Assembly (NCBI GenBank): GCA_027574665.1
Contig: CM050654.1
Span: forward strand, 33,189,722-33,253,721
DNA length: 64,000 bases
Source of the DNA: Rhynochetos jubatus
Taxonomy: Eukaryota; Chordata; Aves; Eurypygiformes; Rhynochetidae
Reading direction: 5' to 3'
Of the stretch, positions 48,104 to 64,000 are shown in pieces. The translations under genes were made by a program, and so were the position numbers. Position 1 is the first letter of the stretch. The number at the start of each line of letters is the position of its first letter. Below the pieces are notes generated by a model that saw only the letters and a program-made list of their open reading frames with translations, had not been told where the DNA came from and did no database searches.

Positions 48104-49461
48104 CACTACTGCCAAAGTGTTATTTATGCAACCCCAGAGTCTCATACTTCATACCAGCAAGCATTACGCTGTCAGTATGTCAGCAACGTTTTCAGACAGC
48201 CCAACATTCCACGCACTTACAGTTCCCCTGCTGCTAAACACCAGCCCCCCAGCTCAGTTCAGTCTCTCACCACTCTCCCCGCAGCGGTAGCAGACACAGT
48301 TAATGACCGCGCAGCCAGGTTTTGTGTCGCTGCTTCGTCACGAACACTGCGCCCAGACATCAGTACCTTGTTTTCTGCCTTAGTGCCTTCCGTACCGTCC
48401 CTCACTGCATAGCTCTCACTTCCACAACTTGAATTTTTCAGCTTACTCCGAACAGTAAGACCACTGATGTTACTTTCCTAAGGAAGGTGAAGCTGCAAGC
48501 AGGAAGAAGGTGTTACTACAGTAAAAACGAAGCACCCAGATAAAGACATTCAAAGTAGTTCTCCATCCCTTGTACAGGCTGGGAAGCAGCATTAATTGTA
48601 AGTACAAGGCAATGTGTAAAAGCCCAGCCAAGACCAGCCTGTCTCCAGAACAAGCACCGTGTATAAAGCTGTGATTCCTTAACACCAGAGAGGCATGAGA
48701 AAGGAGAGTAGCACTGTTAGGTCTCACAGGGGAAGCGCATGGGAATGAGAACTAGGATATGGAACATGCCACTCCCAGCCCACCCTTCAGACTGACTCCC
48801 ACTCCACTGCTTTAGCAAAGATTCTGAAAACACCCATTTTGAGAAAAAGCACATTAGCAAAGCACAGCATGCTCACAGCACATCAGCTTCCAGCAAACGA
48901 GCAGGAGTGGAAGCACATGCCAGAGTTACATTCTGTACAGATTGGCAGAATCCTTCAATAACCACCTTCACAAAACACAGCTGTGAGGATGGAACTGGCT
49001 GTGGAACTTAGGGCTGGCAAAGAGCTAAAAATAATCTCTTATGCTTAACATCTGCTCTTATCCCTCTTTTGCAAGGTGAATACAATTAATACAATCCCAA
49101 ATAACTAGCAAAGGATACAAGCGGAGGTGAAAAACCCCAAATGCTTATACTATTTACCCAGAAGAATAAGAGTAAACAACTTTTTCTTTGTGAGAACAGG
49201 GAACAAACCCTTCTTTAGCATAACACATTTTAAAGTGTGAACAAGTAGCTCCAAGAGCATCTCCCATTAAAAGTAGCAAAGGGGGAAGTTATAATTTCTG
49301 ATGTGAGGTAAAGTTATCTCCATCTCTTACCAACAGCATAAGAAAATACAAGTTGAATACTACACACAGCAAAGTCTGTGTAACTTCACACAAAACTGTC
49401 TTTACCCAGACAGATATGCAATGACAGCTTCCATCACGATGTATTTCTATAAACCAGTTGC

Positions 49462-49962
49462 TTATCTGAAGACCCTTTGGTGTGAAGTCTCCACCTGTTC
49501 AGTCCCTAACCAGTACAGTAGGAATTGGAACACCTTATTCCCATAGAAGGCTGGGGCTTTGTTCTGATCTGCCCTATGCCAGAATAGCTCAGTGCCACAT
49601 TTAAAAAGCAAAGTCCCTCTTTCTGGCCTCAACACACAATGCTGGGCAGACCAAAATAGCTGAAGGCCTGCTAGAGGCCAGTTATACAACTGTGTGTTTT
49701 GTATAAAACTTCCGCTGTTGAACACTGCAAGCCTTCCTGTTTGAAGAGCCTTGTAAGCATTAGACCAGTCTATGCCTGATTCACCCCTCACTAACAACAT
49801 CTCCAAGAAACGTTTTATGAAAGATTTGGCAATTGTTGAGTAAGCCTCCGAAAGTCCCAAGCAACAGCTATCAAGCACCTTGTTCTTGGCATGCACAGCA
49901 TTAGACCCAGCCTCTTCACGACAGCCTCTGCGGTGCTCCAGCTTTTGCGGGCTGCCGCTCAT
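49462..49962 (-). CDS. Unidentified open reading frame, 166 codons
   Basis: It starts MSGSPQKLEHRRGCREE and includes SEAYSTIAKSFIKRFLEMLL and FQFLLYWLGTEQVETSHQRV. I recognise no domain, signal peptide or family. It begins about 200 bp past the DBI poly(A) signal on the same strand, with GC-richer DNA just upstream. It may be chance, part of a non-coding transcript, or a lineage-specific gene. I cannot support a function. Confidence 0.2.
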   Translation of the reverse strand: MSGSPQKLEHRRGCREEAGSNAVHAKNKVLDSCCLGLSEAYSTIAKSFIKRFLEMLLVRGESGIDWSNAYKALQTGRLAVFNSGSFIQNTQLYNWPLAGLQLFWSAQHCVLRPERGTLLFKCGTELFWHRADQNKAPAFYGNKVFQFLLYWLGTEQVETSHQRVFR

Positions 49963-50014
49963 CTACACGAGCAAGGAGGCAAAGCAGTACCAGACAGCAC
50001 ACAGCGGTTACCGA

Positions 50015-50030
50015 GCCCCCTCTAGTGGCA
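50015..50030 (-). promoter_or_regulatory. Candidate CTCF site downstream of DBI
   Basis: On the minus strand, CCACTAGAGGGGGC matches eleven of twelve positions of the CTCF core CCASYAGRKGGC. It sits about 130 bp past the DBI poly(A) signal, between DBI and TMEM37. Confidence 0.45.
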
Positions 50031-50156
50031 CAGGGACTGGAGAGGTTGGCCTGCGCCCTGCAGAGGGGTTTGACAGCTGCCACACGGCAGTGAAGGGATG
50101 AGCTCACAATAATCTCTAAGGGATGACGATCACAAGAGCTAAAGTACCAAATGCAC

Positions 50157-50162
50157 TTTAAT
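50157..50162 (-). terminator. DBI: DBI probable poly(A) signal
   Basis: ATTAAA on the minus strand lies about 200 nt after the stop, followed by T- and GT-rich sequence. It gives a short 3' UTR as expected for this abundant small mRNA. Confidence 0.55.
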
Positions 50163-50361
50163 GAGTTCCAGATTTTGTTCCCAGAAGGAATTTATAATGT
50201 GTCAGTACATTAGGCGGGTACACAACTCCCCCGAACTACTGGCGTGAGGAGAGCTGACTATAATATAATTAGGTATTTAAGATTATTCTCAGAAACCAGT
50301 TTTCCACAGTATTAGAAATAAGGCATGTTTCAGGCGTGCAAGCAACTGCTATATCCAGTCC

Positions 50362-50435
50362 TCAGATGCCGTATTTGCCCTTTAGTTCTTCCACTTTTGC
50401 TATGTAAGCCTTCATTGCATCTTCTTTGGACATTC
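50362..50435 (-). CDS. DBI: DBI exon 4 (stop)
   Basis: The acceptor is GTCCTTCAG. It encodes [20 protein letters not shown] and YGI before TGA at 50362-50364. Confidence 0.97.
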
Positions 50436-53328
50436 CTGAAGGACAGAAAACAGGAAGCAGTCAGATACCTTTGGCGTGCAAGTCGCAACTCCTTGCTAGA
50501 GCAGGCAGCAGGAGGCTACCAGAGAGCCAGAAGGTTAAGAGGGTCACTTGGCTGCGAACCTTGTCTTAGAGGGTGTTCACAAAGCCTTCAGCACCCACGA
50601 GAAAACAGTGTTTCAGAGCAGCGCTACACTTGTATCAACCGCAACTCAACAGTGTATTAGTTCTATTAAGGCCATTCCCAGTTATTACAGGAAAGCTATT
50701 CAATTAACTTAGCATTCAGATGAAGAGCTGGCTCCTTAAAACACCAGCAAAATCCTGTTTTCTTAGACTGGACCACTTGCTTGGCTCCTCATTTAGAGCA
50801 GAGTGCCCAGTTGCATCTTCCAGATAGGAAAGCTTTAGAAGAAACAACAACTGTAGGGAGAGCTCAGTCTCTGGGATACTAGACTGGGATGTGGAAAACA
50901 GATTTCTGTTTCTGCTGCTGCCACAGTTCTCTCTGTAAAATCTTGGGCCAGCTGGGCATTTTGCACCTTACTTCCTTTTCAGGCAGGCTACATTTTTCAG
51001 GATTACTTCTGCTTTGCAGAAGTAAAATAGTAATAAACTCTTACTTTTGATTATTTCTCACTGAACCACACAGGCTTTCTGACTAGTTTGCCTGTGGTTT
51101 TATTTATTTTTTTTTAAGTGGATGCTTACCTTTCAGTGCATTCCAGGCATCCCACTTTGCTTTGCCTTTGAAATCCAGCATACCAGGGCGATCTGAGAGA
51201 GACAGGATAAGCAGTAGAATTAGTTTGCATGATCTGGGTGTAGGTAGTGTCTACTCCTTTCCTGAAGGCTATTTAGCTCTTAACTATGATAAAATACAGT
51301 GGTTCGCCTCTGCAGCTCTTACTTACTAACCTGTAGTCCAGACATCACCTCTGATGCTGAAGGGAGAATGTTGGAACAGTGTCAACAGAGATATTCTCTG
51401 TCAGGTTCCCTTAAGAGAACAGCATTTGAGTAGAAAAGCACCAAATAGTGTGATTTGGTTTTATCATACTTTCTGAAGAGGCTGCTGTTGCATGACTACT
51501 ATCTGATTAAAGAACATAATCAGCTCTGAAGTAAAGCAGAAATGCCCTAAGGTCCATTACATGCAGAGACATGAAATCAAAAGCTAATAGCATATAGCTT
51601 AGAACTCATTACTATCAAGTTAATGGTATGTTTTTAACACATTTGTTCTGTCATCTAGGGGTATAAGCACTGGATTCTAAGTCACTTCATCACAGGCCAC
51701 GCTGTAGCCAAACAGAAGAAATGAATGAGATATGGATGTGTATATAGTTATTCTTCACCTAAAATCCCTTTGGGTTTTTTACTACTTCTGTCTCCTTAAA
51801 AACAAGTCTTAGGATTAACACATGGAACTGGCCTGTAAATTAGCCACAAAAATACCCTTGCGGTGCTGTCACAGCAATGTGACCTGCAGAGCTAGTTGGC
51901 AGCTCTGCTTCTCTCCAACAAGAAATTGTATTAGCTCACTTTTACACAGACTGCTTTTCTAGCCAACTCCTGTTAGCTACTGCTTCACAAGAATGCAATG
52001 ACTTACAGAAACATTGGTATATTAACAGCTTTAGAGCACTATTTCACCTTGGCAAACATTAATAATGCTAAAGGCCAAAAGTATCATATCTTAAAACGAA
52101 AGTCAGTTCTTTTCTCCCCCAGTGCTGTCCATCCTGGGGGAGAAAAAGATCCTGCAAGCACCCATACTTACCATTTCCCATACACTCACTGCCAGCTTTA
52201 ATTCAATCAATATCCAATAAACGTCAACAGCAACTGGGTCAGGAGGCCAGCCCTCCAAACAAATGACCTTTTCCCTTTCTAATTCTACTTATTCAAGTGT
52301 TACACAAGGTCAATAGAGACTGGCTTCATTTAAAGGTGACTGCCAGGCTGAGCTTGCCAGTGTAGCAGCAGAAGTAGCAGGGGAGATTTTACATAATGTA
52401 CCTGCAGAGATACTTCTGCTACAGTCCTTGCAAGACATGATATTTAGTTACAGCTCCTATAAAAGTTCCCACTGTTTTTGCTTTCCCATACTATCTTTAG
52501 CAGCCAATCCAGTTTAAACAAATAGCGCCCCCCGCCCGCCAATACCGCAATTCCACACTTGTATAGTTTGTCTTGTTAAAGCCAATTTAACTGCCAAGTG
52601 TTTGCATTAAAGCAACATCCCTTGACCTAGGCTGCTACTTACTGATAGAGGTCTCCAAAAATCCCAAGCCCAGTATTTGCCCTAAACTAACACAAAGGAT
52701 TCTCGTGCCGTTGAGATACGATTCAGACAACTGCAGCTGAGTTAATCTAAAAACCACAAATTGCACAAACCCTTACCAGGTCAGCTTATGCCTGCCTGCA
52801 TATAAATCCATGCCAAGTCAGTATTGAGTCATTTTTGCTAAACCGCGAGATTGCACGGAGCGAGACACGCAATAGGAGAGAGGTTTTTACCTCCCAAATC
52901 GCCTCCAGCACAGCCTCAGGCTGCAACAGCATCGCCCCCATCCGCCGGGGGCCCCAGCACAAGAGGCGCTGGGCCCGAGCGGGATGCGGCGCTGCCCGAC
53001 CACCACCACCACCACCACCTCCACCTCCACGCCCGGCGGAGGACCAAGGCGGTTCCTACCCGTGTTCACGTCGCCCACCGTGGCCTGTTTGTAGTGGCTG
53101 TAGATATCGAGCATCTCCTGGTCCGTGGGTGTGGTCTTGAGCTGCTTTACCTCCTCAGCGGCCTTCTGAAACGCGGCCTAGAGAGGAGGGGAGGCCCGGG
53201 GTAGCGCGTGGGTGAGTACCCGCAGGCTGCCACTGCCAAATTGGGCAAAGAGAGGGAGGGAGATACCCACTGCCACCCCCCCGGGGTTCCCCACTGCCCC
53301 CACCCAGCACAGCCCGTACCTCAGACAT
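50362..53328 (-). CDS. DBI: DBI, acyl-CoA-binding protein (diazepam-binding inhibitor), complete, 4 exons
   Basis: Cytosolic acyl-CoA-binding protein binds C14-C22 acyl-CoA esters and supplies them to lipid metabolism; processed peptides act on GABA-A receptors (family knowledge). Four phase-consistent exons give 87 residues, the usual length of the short mammalian form. The protein is MSE, then [61 protein letters not shown] and [20 protein letters not shown], ending YGI. The signature features are visible: [11 protein letters not shown] (YKQ with the ligand-binding Tyr and Lys), KGKAKWDAW (Lys-x-x-x-Trp binding site) and a C-terminal helix with AYI. It shares a CpG-island promoter head-to-head with C2orf76. 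Confidence 0.97.
51130..51192 (-). CDS. DBI: DBI exon 3
   Basis: The acceptor is GTCTCTCTCAG and the donor AAAG/GTAAGC. This 63-nt exon encodes [20 protein letters not shown] with split codons at both ends. KGKAKWDAW is the most diagnostic ACBP motif. Confidence 0.97.
52999..53030. repeat. CCA/CCT triplet repeat at the start of DBI intron 2
   Basis: CACCACCACC units followed by TCCACCTCCAC appear on the transcribed strand as GGTGGA/GGT repeats about 30 nt after the exon 2 donor. Confidence 0.9.
53060..53177 (-). CDS. DBI: DBI exon 2
   Basis: The acceptor is CCTCTCTAG and the donor ACGG/GTAGGA. It encodes 39 codons, including [17 protein letters not shown] with the acyl-CoA-binding Tyr and Lys. 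Confidence 0.97.
53320..53328 (-). CDS. DBI: DBI exon 1 coding part (MSE)
   Basis: Three codons precede the donor GAG/GTACGG. The ATG context is GTCGCC ATG T. The 5' UTR extends into the CpG island. Confidence 0.88.
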
Positions 53329-53740
53329 GGCGACAGCCCCACCGTGATCCCGACCCCCTGGCGTCTGCCGCGCTACCCCCGCCGCTCGGCCGCTTCACCC
53401 CTCACCAGAGCGCCCGCTGGCCAATCCCAGCGCCACGGGCAATACTGCGCCAATCGGCGCTCGCTGGGGGCGGGGAGAAGCCATGCCAAGGGCCAATGTG
53501 GAGGCGGCGCGGGATGGGCGGGCTTCGAGGCGGCAGAGGGAGACCCAACGCTCGTCAGCGCGAGGAGTGAGTCCTGGACACCACCCGGGGAAGGCGTGGC
53601 CTCCTTGGATCCCCGCCCAGCCCCGCCGAGGGGGCGGGGACAGGACGCACCGCAGCCAATCCTCGGTCCGGTGGGTGGCACCGAAAGGACGTGATTGGCG
53701 GGGTTGTGTAAGGCGGAGCGAAGAGAGACACCCGGAAGTG

Positions 53741-53755
<15 letters not shown>
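53329..53755. promoter_or_regulatory. Bidirectional DBI / C2orf76 CpG-island promoter
   Basis: About 430 bp separate the DBI start codon and the C2orf76 exon 1 donor. CCAAT boxes lie at 53421-53425, 53450-53454, 53493-53497 and 53656-53660, and one in inverse orientation at 53694-53698. GC boxes lie at 53466-53475 and 53631-53639. An ETS/GABP-type site (CCCGGAAGTG) lies at 53731-53740. No TATA box is seen. The layout is typical of a housekeeping divergent promoter driven by NF-Y, SP factors and GABP. Confidence 0.75.
53715..53755 (+). other. C2orf76: C2orf76 probable non-coding exon 1
   Basis: The GAGTCG/GTAGGA donor at 53756 follows the ETS motif, a common place for a transcription start. 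The exon limits are inferred, and another donor further right (for example near 53844) is possible. Confidence 0.4.

Positions 53756-64000
<10,245 letters not shown>

Larger units (their letters stand above)
41560..50156. other. Intergenic region between TMEM37 and DBI
   Basis: Apart from two CR1 copies (43765-44254 and 47697-48103) I recognise no gene. A 166-codon minus-strand open frame at 49462-49962 lies near the DBI 3' end, and a CTCF-like site lies at 50015-50030. Confidence 0.55.

Noticed and set aside
52835-53694. Plus-strand open frames of 100-160 codons across DBI exons 1-2 and the shared promoter
   Set aside because: They are antisense to the clear DBI exons, GC-driven, and include the CCA repeat read as Pro or His runs.

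Overview
The window is nuclear DNA of a vertebrate, almost certainly a bird. Multi-exon genes have GT-AG introns, there are CpG-island promoters, and four 5'-truncated CR1 LINEs carry the avian-type 3' end (CCCATGGCAGGGGGTTG..., then ATTCTATG-like tail units). I cannot name the species. No bacterial, plasmid or viral gene organisation is present.

Five protein-coding genes were reconstructed exon by exon, joining reading frames only where splice phases agree. From left to right they are CFAP221 (minus, 5' part only, runs off the left edge), SCTR (plus, complete, 13 coding exons), TMEM37 (minus, complete, 2 exons), DBI (minus, complete, 4 exons) and C2orf76 (plus, 3' end missing off the right edge). 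As I recall it, the human 2q14.2 block is C2orf76-DBI-TMEM37-SCTR-CFAP221 with the same relative strands, so this is an intact conserved synteny block read in the opposite direction. The synteny supports the names independently of the protein sequences.

Layout: 1-8.8 kb is CFAP221, with a CpG-island promoter at about 8.5-8.8 kb that contains an RFX X-box-like palindrome. 8.8-13.2 kb is the spacer between the divergent CFAP221 and SCTR. 13.2-32.8 kb is SCTR, a class B1 GPCR with a 7-codon upstream ORF. 32.8-39.3 kb lies between the convergent SCTR and TMEM37. 39.3-41.5 kb is TMEM37 with a CpG island, a TATA box and an AP-1/MARE palindrome. 41.5-50.1 kb is intergenic and holds two CR1 copies. 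50.1-53.3 kb is DBI. 53.3-53.76 kb is a compact bidirectional promoter with several CCAAT boxes, GC boxes and an ETS site, shared head-to-head with C2orf76, which fills the rest.

The genes are not an operon and have unrelated roles: ciliary central apparatus (CFAP221), secretin signalling (SCTR), a claudin-like calcium-channel gamma-like membrane protein (TMEM37), acyl-CoA binding (DBI) and an uncharacterised UPF0538 protein (C2orf76). No wholly new system was found. The best leads are regulatory (X-box, uORF, MARE/TATA, CCAAT cluster, two CTCF-like sites) plus a few unexplained open frames: 49462-49962 minus next to DBI, 9974-10636 minus, and a possible alternative terminal exon at 70-197 minus.
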